Positions 15,040 through 22,305 are shown, numbered from the stretch's first letter. The stretch is DNA of 22,778 bases from Bog-159 sp035308525 (GCA_035308525.1 DATGGM010000316.1:1-22778); one strand, 5' to 3'. Program-made: numbers and translations. Notes: generated by a model not told the origin, from the sequence alone.

Positions 15040-15675
15040 TCAGGGCTTTGGGCTGACCGGAATACGCAAAATCGTGCGCAGCTTCTCCGGCGCCGCGCGG
15101 CGCGGATCGGACAAGTAGATCTCGTGATGCAAGCCGTCGAGACGGTAACCCTGTTCCGCGGCAACGGCTTCCATCCGGCGGGCAGTCTCGGGTGCGCGAT
15201 CGTAAGGCCCCAGGTGCACCGCCTGCACGCACAGTTTCTCGTTGAGCGGTGTCAGCTCAACCTGTTTGAACAGCGGACCCTTGCCCTTTTCGGAGAGCGT
15301 CCGCCTGGCGGCCGCGAGTTCGCGCTTGCCGATGAAATCGGGTGTACGGATCAGAAGCCGCCACGACCATTGGTCCTTGGGCTCGGCCGCAAAGCATGCT
15401 CCGGAGTCAGCCCAGAAGAGTCCTTCGAGTTTGGAGACTCCGTAATCCCGGCCAGCGAACCTGCTGGCCATCTTGATGGTGAACGCCACGCTGTAAAGAG
15501 CCCCAATGGCCTGTTGGAAAGCGTCGGCGCCCGGCGCGCCGCGGCCGGCAATTCCGAGATAGGTAGCTTTGGCCACGCGCAGCAGCAACGGCTCGCGTGG
15601 CGTCACATATTCCGCTTTATAGATTTGGTACAGATCGAGCTTCGCGATCGGGGAGGGTGCGGTTTTGGTACCCAT
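15040..15675 (-). CDS. GyrI-like small-molecule-binding domain protein
   Basis: The 211-residue protein belongs to the GyrI-like (SHS2-pair) fold. It shows AFQQAIGALYSVAFTIKM near the first unit, KLEGLFWADSG in the middle, and KLCVQAVHLGPYDRAPETARRME with LDGLHHEIYLSDPRR at the end. These match the roughly 210-residue stand-alone subgroup (Lin2189/SAV2605-like), some of whose members are reported to hydrolyse cyclopropanoid natural products; other GyrI-like domains only bind drugs. The ATG at 15675 is 9 nt after the stop of the AraC-family gene, so they probably form one operon. AraC and GyrI-like domains are fused in Rob-type drug-responsive regulators, so a role in sensing or clearing a toxic compound is plausible but inferred. 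Confidence 0.8.
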   Translation of the reverse strand: MGTKTAPSPIAKLDLYQIYKAEYVTPREPLLLRVAKATYLGIAGRGAPGADAFQQAIGALYSVAFTIKMASRFAGRDYGVSKLEGLFWADSGACFAAEPKDQWSWRLLIRTPDFIGKRELAAARRTLSEKGKGPLFKQVELTPLNEKLCVQAVHLGPYDRAPETARRMEAVAAEQGYRLDGLHHEIYLSDPRRAAPEKLRTILRIPVSPKP

Positions 15676-15684
15676 GCTTCAAGT

Positions 15685-16476
15685 CTAATCCTGACCGCGC
15701 CCGGGGAGCGCCGCCGCCCAGGCCTTGGGAGTCGCGCCGAAGGTGCGGCGAAACATCTCCACGAAGGCGCTGGGCTGCCGGTAACCGGTCTCGAATGCGG
15801 CCTCCTTCACAGAGCTTCCGCCGGCCAGCAGCGCCGCCGCCCGCATCAAGCGAGCCTGCCGGCGCCACACGGTGAAATCGGCGCCGACCTCTTTTCGGAA
15901 GACGCGCTCGATGGTTCGCACGCTGACGCCCGCGCGGGCACACAGCGACCGCAGCGACGGATTGCCCGCCTGATTGGCGATCACGGCCTGGGCCACGGCT
16001 AACGCCCGGCTGTCGCGCGGCAATGCCAGAAAGGTGGGCACCGGAGACGCGTTTCCCAACTGGGAAATCAACAGGTCGCGAAAGGCGCAGTGCAGCAGAT
16101 TACGCGTGCGCAGTTGCCCGATGCGTACGATCTCCACGATCAACTCGCGCAACAGCGGGGTCACGTGCAAAACGGTGCAGGCCGCCGGAAGACTCGTCGC
16201 CAGACCCGGGCGCAGGTACAAGGTGCGCATGGAAACCGCGCCGGGCATGTGGATGCGGTGCACAGTCCGCGCCGGAATCCAGATGGCGAATTGCGGCGGA
16301 ATCAGCCAGAAACTCGGGCCCGCGGAAACTTCCATGACTCCACGTGTGGCGAATATGACCTGGTCGGCGCCGTGCGCGTGCTCCGGCACCTCGGAAGCCG
16401 CAGGGTACTCCCACGCGAGGGTGGAAACGGATGTCCCGCGTTTGGGATCGTAGCAGTCCGTGAAACCGTGTCGCAT
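15685..16476 (-). CDS. AraC-family transcriptional regulator with N-terminal cupin
   Basis: The 263-residue protein has a cupin-type sensor domain (about 15-105) with EHAHGADQVIFATRGVMEV and IPPQFAIWIPARTVHRIHMPG. A double helix-turn-helix follows (about 160-258) with LRSLCARAGVSVRTIERVFRKEVG and VKEAAFETGYRQPSAFVEMFRRTFGATP, which are clear AraC signatures. The ATG at 16476 is chosen because the cupin follows directly; the frame is open upstream but overlaps the divergent gene. CATAAT at 16486-16491 is a possible -10 box 9 nt before the ATG. It is divergent from the VOC gene, the classic layout of a regulator and its target, and is followed by the GyrI-like gene. Confidence 0.88.
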   Translation of the reverse strand: MRHGFTDCYDPKRGTSVSTLAWEYPAASEVPEHAHGADQVIFATRGVMEVSAGPSFWLIPPQFAIWIPARTVHRIHMPGAVSMRTLYLRPGLATSLPAACTVLHVTPLLRELIVEIVRIGQLRTRNLLHCAFRDLLISQLGNASPVPTFLALPRDSRALAVAQAVIANQAGNPSLRSLCARAGVSVRTIERVFRKEVGADFTVWRRQARLMRAAALLAGGSSVKEAAFETGYRQPSAFVEMFRRTFGATPKAWAAALPGRGQD

Positions 16477-16485
16477 GAGAGATAT

Positions 16486-16491
16486 ATTATG
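16486..16491 (-). promoter_or_regulatory. Candidate -10 box (CATAAT) of the AraC-family gene
   Basis: CATAAT matches five of six consensus positions and ends 9 nt from the ATG at 16476. No strong -35 box is visible. There is no ribosome-binding site in the intervening TCTCTC-rich sequence, consistent with a leaderless message. Confidence 0.3.
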
Positions 16492-16539
16492 CCGCACGGC
16501 GGGCTTTACTACAGAACCCGGGTAGTCGAGACTGGTTCC

Positions 16540-16962
16540 ATGACTACGTCCTCTGTGCTGGCCAACGGCAAAGTAGTGGCATTTGTCGCCATCCGCGACC
16601 GCGACGCGGCCCGTACCTTTTATCGCGATACGCTGGGGTTTCAATTATTAGGCGAAGACCAGTTCGCCCTTATCTTCGACGCTTACGGGACCACCTTGCG
16701 CCTCAGCCCCGTGCCGACCTGGACCCCACCGCAGTTCACCGTGTTGGGATGGGACGTGCCGGATATCGGGGCGGCGGTGAGGAATCTGCAGACCGCGGGT
16801 GTGAAGTTCGAGCGCTACCCGTGGATGAAGGACCAGAACGAGCTCGGCATCTGGACGTCGCCCAGCGGTCCGGGCGTGGCCGCCGTGCACGCCGGCGCCA
16901 AGGTGGCCTGGTTCAAGGATCCCGACGGCAACGTGCTAAGTGTGTCGCAATTGCCAAAGTAA
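16540..16962 (+). CDS. VOC-superfamily (glyoxalase/bleomycin resistance-like) protein
   Basis: The 140-residue protein has two beta-alpha-beta-beta-beta units: VVAFVAIRDRDAARTFYRDTLGF, then TVLGWDVPDIGAAVRNLQTAGVKF and the terminal AWFKDPDGNVLSVSQ. The paired units are typical of vicinal-oxygen-chelate proteins. The usual first metal ligand (His or Gln near the first strand) is not evident, and the usual terminal Glu in DPDGNxxEL is Ser. It may therefore bind a compound rather than catalyse, like bleomycin-binding proteins. The ATG at 16540 is preferred. An in-frame ATG at 16489 has GAGAG 7 nt upstream but would leave only 12 nt to the divergent AraC start. It is likely controlled by the AraC-family neighbour. 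Confidence 0.82.
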   Translation: MTTSSVLANGKVVAFVAIRDRDAARTFYRDTLGFQLLGEDQFALIFDAYGTTLRLSPVPTWTPPQFTVLGWDVPDIGAAVRNLQTAGVKFERYPWMKDQNELGIWTSPSGPGVAAVHAGAKVAWFKDPDGNVLSVSQLPK

Positions 16963-17024
16963 CAACTTTGGTCGGAACCATTCGCCGTTCCCTTTCGTAT
17001 ACGGGATCAGCCCAGGTGACTAAA

Positions 17025-18866
17025 ATGGAAACTCCAGCCAGGAAACCGCTCCGTGTGTGGCCGGGCGTGGTCATTGTAGTACTGCAGTTGCTGCTTCGGT
17101 TTGCCGTCCCTGTCGTGATGCCCGACGCGTTGATTTTCGGGGTGCTGTCGGGACCCATCGCCGGAGTGCTCGTGGTCCTATGGTGGTTGTTCTTCAGCCG
17201 GGCCCCCTGGTCCGAGCGGCTGGGCGGCATCGGCCTGATGATCGTCGGGCTGCTGGCGGCATACCGCTTCATCGATGTGTCCATCAAAACGGGTGCGATG
17301 GGCTATTTGTTTCCGTTTCTGGCTCTTCCTTTCGTGGGCTACGCCCTGGTCGCGTGGGCGGTGGTCGCCCGCCGGCTACCGGATAGAGCGCGGCGGGTGT
17401 CGATGGCGGCGACGATCCTGATCGCTTGTTTCAGTTGGACTCTGGTCCGCACCGGCGGCTTTACTGCTTCCGATTTCCGTAACGACCTGCATTGGCGCTG
17501 GACGAAGACCCCCGAGGAACGGCTCGTGGAGCTGTCGGGCAATGCGCCCGGAGCACTGCCGGTAGTACGGGCTGCCGCGGAGACGGCCGCGCAACCGCCG
17601 GCGCCCGCGATGGTCACGCCAGTTCCGGCAACCGCGGCGGTTCGCGAGAAGAGGCTGGTGGCCGAGGTCCGCAATTCGCCGACGGTGCCGCCGGTTGCGC
17701 CAGACGCCGGGAAAGGCGCCAGTTGGCCCGGTTTTCGCGGACCGCATCGCGACGATGTTCTCCCCGGCGTGCGCATCAAGACCGACTGGACGGCTTCGCC
17801 GCCCGTGGCGCTATGGCGCCGCCCGGTGGGACCGGGCTGGTCGTCCTTCGCGGTGCACGGCGATCTTTTCTACACTCAGGAGCAGCGCGGTGCCGACGAG
17901 GTGGTGTCCTGTTATAGACTGACTACCGGACAGCCGGTGTGGGCGCACGTCGATGCGGCCCGGTTCTGGGAGTCGAATGGCGGCCCTGGTCCACGCGGGA
18001 CGCCCACGCTGAGCGATGGCCGCGCGTACACATTCGGCGCGACCGGAATCGTCAACGCCCTGAACGCCCAGGACGGCACCCTGGTCTGGTCGCACAACGC
18101 GGCCGCCGACACCGGCATGAAGACGCCGCAGTGGGGCTTCGCGAGCTCGCCGCTGGTGGTGGACGACTCCGTGATCGTGGCCACAGCCGGCCAACTGGCT
18201 GCTTACGATCGTGCTACCGGCGTCAAGAAATGGTTCGGCCCGGCGCATGGAGCGAGCTACAGCTCGCCGCACCTGGCGACTATCGGCGGAGTCCCGCAGG
18301 TCCTGCTGCTAAGCGCAGCCGGCATGACCAGCGTGGCTCTGGCCGACGGCGCGGTGCTCTGGGAACACGCATGGCCAGGCTACCCCATCGTGCAGCCGGC
18401 ACTGACCCCGGACGGCGACATCCTGATCGCCGTCGCCGACAGCAGCGGTACACGCCGCCTGGCGGTGTCGCATGGCGCCGGTGGCTGGACTGTCGAGCCG
18501 CGCTGGACGTCGATCGGGCTGAAACCCTACTTCAACGACTTCGTGGTGCACAAGGGCTATGCCTTCGGCTTCGACGGCAGTATTCTGGCGTGCATTGACC
18601 TGACGGACGGCAAGCGCAAGTGGAAGGGCGGGCGCTATGGCAACGGCCAGCTCATCCTGCTGGCCGATCAAGATCTGCTGCTGGTGCTGTCGGAGGAAGG
18701 TGAAGTGGTGCTGGTGGGGGCCACGCCCGATCAGTTCCGGGAGTTCGCGCGGATTCCCGCGATCGAAGGGAAGACCTGGAATCATCCGGTGCTGGCCGGC
18801 GACGTACTGCTGGTGCGCAACGGCCAGGAGATGGCCGCATTCCGGCTCGCGCTGGAGAACCGCTGA
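17025..18866 (+). CDS. Membrane-anchored PQQ-like beta-propeller protein
   Basis: The 613-residue protein starts with about five membrane helices (roughly 12-30, 37-58, 68-84, 92-114, 125-142), followed by an Ala/Pro/Val-rich linker (about 185-235). A beta-propeller of BamB/PQQ-like repeats follows (about 240-613), opening with WPGFRGPHRDDVLPGV. Repeats such as YRLTTGQPVWAH, LNAQDGTLVWSH, YDRATGVKKWFG, ALADGAVLWEH and IDLTDGKRKWKG show the alternating Gly-Trp pattern. The WPGFRGPxRD opening is common in secreted planctomycete and acidobacterial propellers. AGGTGA lies 5 nt before the ATG at 17025; the frame extends upstream across the VOC gene in another frame. No catalytic residues can be assigned. 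It may be a scaffold or a quinoprotein-type dehydrogenase without known cofactor. Confidence 0.82.
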   Translation: METPARKPLRVWPGVVIVVLQLLLRFAVPVVMPDALIFGVLSGPIAGVLVVLWWLFFSRAPWSERLGGIGLMIVGLLAAYRFIDVSIKTGAMGYLFPFLALPFVGYALVAWAVVARRLPDRARRVSMAATILIACFSWTLVRTGGFTASDFRNDLHWRWTKTPEERLVELSGNAPGALPVVRAAAETAAQPPAPAMVTPVPATAAVREKRLVAEVRNSPTVPPVAPDAGKGASWPGFRGPHRDDVLPGVRIKTDWTASPPVALWRRPVGPGWSSFAVHGDLFYTQEQRGADEVVSCYRLTTGQPVWAHVDAARFWESNGGPGPRGTPTLSDGRAYTFGATGIVNALNAQDGTLVWSHNAAADTGMKTPQWGFASSPLVVDDSVIVATAGQLAAYDRATGVKKWFGPAHGASYSSPHLATIGGVPQVLLLSAAGMTSVALADGAVLWEHAWPGYPIVQPALTPDGDILIAVADSSGTRRLAVSHGAGGWTVEPRWTSIGLKPYFNDFVVHKGYAFGFDGSILACIDLTDGKRKWKGGRYGNGQLILLADQDLLLVLSEEGEVVLVGATPDQFREFARIPAIEGKTWNHPVLAGDVLLVRNGQEMAAFRLALENR

Positions 18867-18870
18867 GCGG

Positions 18871-20469
18871 TTACAGCTCGTCTACCTTAAGCGTAATGTC
18901 CGCCTTCGCCCAGGCCGCCTGGAACTCACGCCGGACGCTGTCGGCATCCTCATTCTTCCCTTGCGCGCGCAGGGACTCCATCAGCCCGAAGAGCATCCGC
19001 CCATTGCGCGGCGACTTCCGGATACCCTCGCGGAAGACGTTTTCCGCCTCGGCGGATTTGCCTGCCAGCAGCAAAGACGCACCCAGTGACTCGCGCACGG
19101 GATAGTACCAGGCGGGCGGCTCGTCATACACCAGCGCGTCCTGTACGGTGACCGCGCGCTGCCAGTGCGGCAATGCATCCGCGGGTGAGGAAGCTAGCCG
19201 GGCGGCCACGATCTCCGCGGCCACCGTCATCACGTCAGCCGCCTTGTTGTTCGTGCCCCAAGGGGCATCCGCGGGTATCGCTGCGCGGATAACTTCGAAC
19301 GCAGCCTGGTCGCGGGCGGCCGCCGCATGGTCGCCACGCCCGGCAAAAGCCAGGGCACGAGCATAGCGCCAGGTGGCATTACTGGCGTGCAAAGAATCCT
19401 TGGGTTGGGGCATTTTCAGAATGCTGTCCCAATCGCGAAAGCGCACCCGGCCCAAAACGGCGATGGAGTTGAAGGCGTCGGCCATATCCGGCATGGCGTC
19501 GATCATGGGGGCCATGGCGGCGGCCAGTTCATCGGCGGCGCGCAACCCGTCCGCCCTGCGGCCTTGCATCCAGCGGGAGTAGGCCACGAAGTGAAGATTA
19601 TGAACGTAGTAAGCGCCATACCCGCTGGAAGTGTGGGACTGCTCCAGGTATTCACGATCCACGGCCACGGCGCGTTCGTTCACGGTGGCGGCCATCTCGT
19701 ATTCGCCTAGCACCAGCCAGATGTGGCCCGGCATATGGACCATGTGGCCGGCCCAAGGCATGACGCCCATCAGCCGCTGAGCGCTGGGGATGGCGCGCTC
19801 CGGGGTCAGGGAGGATTCCACTGCGTGGATGTAGAGATGATTGGCGCCGGGATGATCCGGCCAGCGCCGCAGCACCTGCTCCAGGGTCCGCTCGGCTTCC
19901 GCGCCGCCCGCCGCAACCACGCCGTCGGCGTTGTACCAGTGCCAGCGCGTGGGAATGAGGAGGCTCTCCGCATATAGGGTCTGGGCATCCAGATCGTCCG
20001 GCCAGCGCCTGGCCAGTTCGCGCATAGCCTTGATGTACGACTCCGGCTGGTATTCCGGGCAGCGGGTGGCGGCAGCCTGCAGATACGCCCGGTCGTGTTC
20101 CGGTGTGCCGGCTATTTTCAAGCCGTTCTCCAGGGCGGCGCAAGATGCTTTCATGTTGAATTCGGCGTCAAAGTCCATGTTGATGTACGGACCCTGCGCC
20201 ATGGCCATGCCCCAGTACGCCATGGCGGCCTGCGGATCGAGCTCGGCGGCCTTGCGGTAGGAGCGCAATGCCTCGTAGCGGTTGAATCCGAAGGTGAGGG
20301 CAAGGCCCTGGTCGAAGTACTTTTGGGCCTCGGGGTTTGCCGTGTGGATGGGGTGATGCCAGGCGCCCAGACCGTTGTAGAGAGACACGGGATTCTCGGG
20401 CGGTGGCGCCTGGTCTTGCGCCAGCATCGGGGCCAGGGGCAGGAGGAAGAGACACAGCTTTGGGGTCAT
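18871..20469 (-). CDS. Exported tetratricopeptide-repeat protein
   Basis: The 532-residue protein has a signal peptide (MTPKLCLFLLPLAPMLAQDQ). It belongs to a conserved family recognised by HHPIHTANPEAQKYFDQGLAL at the start of the mature chain, then FNRYEALRSYRKAAELDPQAAMAYWG. Several TPR units follow (about 45-130, 135-225, 340-430, 455-525). A His-rich core, NHLYIHAVESS (about 209-219) and AGHMVHMPGHIWLVLGEY (about 239-256), is unusual for plain TPR scaffolds and could bind metal. Its role is unknown. The ATG at 20469 is preceded at 8 nt by a perfect TATAAT with no ribosome-binding site between. The gene converges on the propeller gene with a 4-nt gap. Confidence 0.85.
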   Translation of the reverse strand: MTPKLCLFLLPLAPMLAQDQAPPPENPVSLYNGLGAWHHPIHTANPEAQKYFDQGLALTFGFNRYEALRSYRKAAELDPQAAMAYWGMAMAQGPYINMDFDAEFNMKASCAALENGLKIAGTPEHDRAYLQAAATRCPEYQPESYIKAMRELARRWPDDLDAQTLYAESLLIPTRWHWYNADGVVAAGGAEAERTLEQVLRRWPDHPGANHLYIHAVESSLTPERAIPSAQRLMGVMPWAGHMVHMPGHIWLVLGEYEMAATVNERAVAVDREYLEQSHTSSGYGAYYVHNLHFVAYSRWMQGRRADGLRAADELAAAMAPMIDAMPDMADAFNSIAVLGRVRFRDWDSILKMPQPKDSLHASNATWRYARALAFAGRGDHAAAARDQAAFEVIRAAIPADAPWGTNNKAADVMTVAAEIVAARLASSPADALPHWQRAVTVQDALVYDEPPAWYYPVRESLGASLLLAGKSAEAENVFREGIRKSPRNGRMLFGLMESLRAQGKNEDADSVRREFQAAWAKADITLKVDEL

Positions 20470-20477
20470 GAATGCGG

Positions 20478-20483
20478 ATTATA
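20478..20483 (-). promoter_or_regulatory. -10 box (TATAAT) of the exported TPR gene
   Basis: A perfect TATAAT lies 8 nt before the ATG at 20469, so transcription would begin at or next to the start codon. A -35-like CTTGCG or TTGCGC lies 15-16 nt further upstream. Confidence 0.55.
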
Positions 20484-20533
20484 CATCAGCACGGGGCGGC
20501 GCAAGGACGGGAGAATTCTGGAGGGAGCGGCGC

Positions 20534-20695
20534 CTATGGGCCGTCCGTCGGGGGCCTTCGACAAGTCGAAAGTGGCGGAGAAGCTCTTGTTACTGCTGAT
20601 CCGGCCTCTCGTCCCGCCAGCGCGCAAAACCTCTGCTTTCCTGAGCACTGCGTCGACGATATCAAGGATGGGATGTTGGAATCGACGAAGACCAA
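20534..20695 (-). pseudogene. Possible relic of a PIN-domain (VapC-like) toxin
   Basis: From a TTG at 20695 the minus strand reads LVFVDSNIPSLIS, very like the start of PIN-domain toxins (VFVDSNIPMYL-type), where the first Asp is a metal ligand. After about 13 residues the similarity ends; the frame runs to a stop at 20534 with 53 codons, far below the usual 120-140. It overlaps the end of the small ORF before it, as VapBC pairs often do. The evidence is a single short motif. Confidence 0.3.
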
Positions 20696-20790
20696 CTCTG
20701 ATAACCTTGCTCGATTTCTCTCAGCATCTGTGCAAGGTCAGCGGTGGGAAACGAGTACTTGAAAGCACGCCGAATCGCGCACAACTTCAT
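20662..20790 (-). CDS. Small ORF, possible antitoxin remnant
   Basis: This 42-codon ORF starts with ATG at 20790. Its middle, KYSFPTADLAQMLREIEQGYQ, reads like a real folded segment and resembles short antitoxins paired with PIN toxins, though I cannot verify this. It ends inside the overlapping PIN-like fragment. It starts 58 nt after the rplK stop, on the same strand, and could be read through from the ribosomal operon. There is no strong ribosome-binding site. Confidence 0.35.
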   Translation of the reverse strand: MKLCAIRRAFKYSFPTADLAQMLREIEQGYQSWSSSIPTSHP

Positions 20791-20848
20791 TTTAGGGGTC
20801 AGCCTGGCCAAGCGCCGGATATACGGCATTCGAAGCGCAGGGCCACGC

Positions 20849-21277
20849 CTAGATGACGTCCACGCCCATGCTGCGGGCAGTGCCGCGCACCGAGTTCATG
20901 GCGGCTTCCAGCGTGAAACAGTTGAGGTCCGGCATCTTGATCTTGGCTATTTCCTCGACCTGCTTCTCGGTGATCTGGCCGACCTTGGTCTTGTGCGGCT
21001 CGGGAGAGCCCTTAGCCAGGTTGACGGCCCGCTTGATCAGCACCGGCACCGGCGGCGTCTTGGTGATGAAGGTGAACGAGCGGTCCGAAAAAATCGTGAT
21101 CACCACTGGGATGATCAGGCCTTCCTGATCCTTTCCCGACGTCTTGGCATTGAAGGCCTTGCAGAAATCCATGATGTTGACGCCCTGCGGGCCGAGCGCC
21201 GTCCCCACGGGGGGCGCCGGGGTGGCCTTTCCAGCCGGAATCTGCAGCTTCACCTGCGCGGTAACTTTCTTTGCCAT
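20849..21277 (-). CDS. rplK: 50S ribosomal protein L11
   Basis: The 142-residue protein is a full-length L11: AKKVTAQVKLQIPAGKATPAPPVGTALG split by PQGVNIMDFCKAFN at the N-terminal domain, and a C-terminal rRNA-binding domain with MPDLNCFTLEAAMNSVRGTARSMGV. It binds the GTPase-associated region of 23S rRNA. AAGGA lies about 9-10 nt before the ATG, and the gene follows nusG by 21 nt. The usual next gene rplA (L1) is not downstream; the operon stops here in this genome. Confidence 0.97.
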   Translation of the reverse strand: MAKKVTAQVKLQIPAGKATPAPPVGTALGPQGVNIMDFCKAFNAKTSGKDQEGLIIPVVITIFSDRSFTFITKTPPVPVLIKRAVNLAKGSPEPHKTKVGQITEKQVEEIAKIKMPDLNCFTLEAAMNSVRGTARSMGVDVI

Positions 21278-21298
21278 CGCTAGAGTCCTTACGTATCG

Positions 21299-22027
21299 TT
21301 ATTCTTTTTCCACTTGCAGAAATTCCAGCTCGACCGGTGTGGCGCGGCCGAATATCATGACCATCACGCGCAGTGTCCCGCGGTCTGCATTCACCTCGTC
21401 CACCTTGCCGCGGAAGTTGGCGAACGGACCATCCACAATGCGCACGCCGTCGTTTCTCTCGTAGGTGGTCTTGGGGCGGGGACGTTCGGTGGAGGACTGC
21501 TGCCGGAACAGAATGGAGTTCACTTCGTCGGCGCTGAGCGGCACGGGATGCGTGCCGCCGCCCACGAAGCCGGTTACGCGCGGCGTGTTTTTCACTTCAT
21601 GCCACAGCTTGTCGGCTTCCAGCCGGGCCTCTTCGGTGTCCCGGTTCATTTCCATTTCCACCAGCACGTAGCCGGGATATACCAGGCGCTTGCTGGTGAC
21701 TTTCTTGCCGCCGCGCAATTCCACCACTTCCTCGGTGGGGATCAGCACCTGCCCGATCTTGTCGGCGAAACCGAAGGCTTCCGCGCGGCTGCGCAGCGAT
21801 TCGGCCACCTTTTGTTCGAAGCCGGAATAAGTGTGAATGATGAACCACTTCTTGGAAGATGTTTCATCGTAACCCTGCGCCGGAGCCGCGGCGGGAGCTT
21901 CGGCCGGCTCGCCCGCCTTTTCAGCCGACGCCTGCGCGGCAGGCTCGCTCTGGGGTTCGGCTTCTTCCACCGCCGGGATGTTTTCCGGCTCCTGTTCATC
22001 CACTGGGTTCACGTTTTCCTCGTCCAT
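21299..22027 (-). CDS. nusG: Transcription termination/antitermination factor NusG with acidic N-terminal extension
   Basis: The 242-residue protein contains a normal NusG: the NGN domain from KKWFIIHTYSGFEQKV (about 59) through YPGYVLVEMEMN and TPRVTGFVGGG, and a C-terminal KOW domain (FRGKVDEVNADRGTLRVMVMIFGRATPVELEFLQVEK). NusG binds the RNA polymerase clamp and links it to Rho or to the ribosome. The first roughly 58 residues are an extra, disordered-looking stretch rich in Glu, Pro and Ala. The ATG at 22027 is 4 nt after the secE stop. There is no in-frame Met between it and the NGN domain, so the extension is likely real. Confidence 0.95.
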   Translation of the reverse strand: MDEENVNPVDEQEPENIPAVEEAEPQSEPAAQASAEKAGEPAEAPAAAPAQGYDETSSKKWFIIHTYSGFEQKVAESLRSRAEAFGFADKIGQVLIPTEEVVELRGGKKVTSKRLVYPGYVLVEMEMNRDTEEARLEADKLWHEVKNTPRVTGFVGGGTHPVPLSADEVNSILFRQQSSTERPRPKTTYERNDGVRIVDGPFANFRGKVDEVNADRGTLRVMVMIFGRATPVELEFLQVEKE

Positions 22028-22031
22028 ACCG

Positions 22032-22265
22032 CTACCGCGACAGCGCTTTGTACAAGCGCACGATACTGTCGTTCAACAGCGCGTCCACTACCGCGAAGAA
22101 CCCCGCAAAGGCAAACACGGTGAAGATGACCACCAGAGTGGTGCCTTCCACCTGCTTGCGATTGGGCCACGAAACCCGGCGCATCTCAAGCTTCAGCTCG
22201 TTGAAATAGTCGCGCGTGCGCGTGGGCCATTTCGTCACGTTCTCCACAAAACTGGTGCTTTCCAT
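22032..22265 (-). CDS. secE: Preprotein translocase subunit SecE
   Basis: The 77-residue protein has the short single-helix SecE form: an amphipathic segment (DYFNELKLEMRRVSWPNRKQVEGTT, split here by function) with the hallmark VSWPNRKQV, followed by one membrane helix (about 45-65, LVVIFTVFAFAGFFAVVDALL). It stabilises SecY in the translocon. The ATG at 22265 has GAGG 5 nt upstream; an in-frame TTG at 22298 is rejected because it lies just after the tRNA gene. Its neighbours tRNA-Trp and nusG are the classical ones. Confidence 0.95.
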   Translation of the reverse strand: MESTSFVENVTKWPTRTRDYFNELKLEMRRVSWPNRKQVEGTTLVVIFTVFAFAGFFAVVDALLNDSIVRLYKALSR

Positions 22266-22305
22266 ACTGCCTCGTTTCCAGGCTCTACCGGCTGTCAAAT
22301 TGGAT

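Larger units (their letters stand above)
20470..20848 (+). other. Gene-poor gap between the rplK 3' end and the TPR gene
   Basis: No full-length gene is supported in these 379 nt. Seen here: the TPR gene promoter at the left end; a short inverted repeat TTCGAC-AA-GTCGAA at 20557-20570; and, on the minus strand, a 42-codon ORF and a following fragment that look like a toxin-antitoxin relic. No clear intrinsic terminator follows rplK. Confidence 0.6.

Noticed and set aside
20557..20570. TTCGAC-AA-GTCGAA as a terminator
   Set aside because: The stem is short, the loop is 2 nt and there is no T tract on either strand.
22293..22298. TTGACA on the minus strand as a -35 box for secE
   Set aside because: No -10 box is found 16-18 nt downstream, and the site directly follows a tRNA gene within a probable operon.
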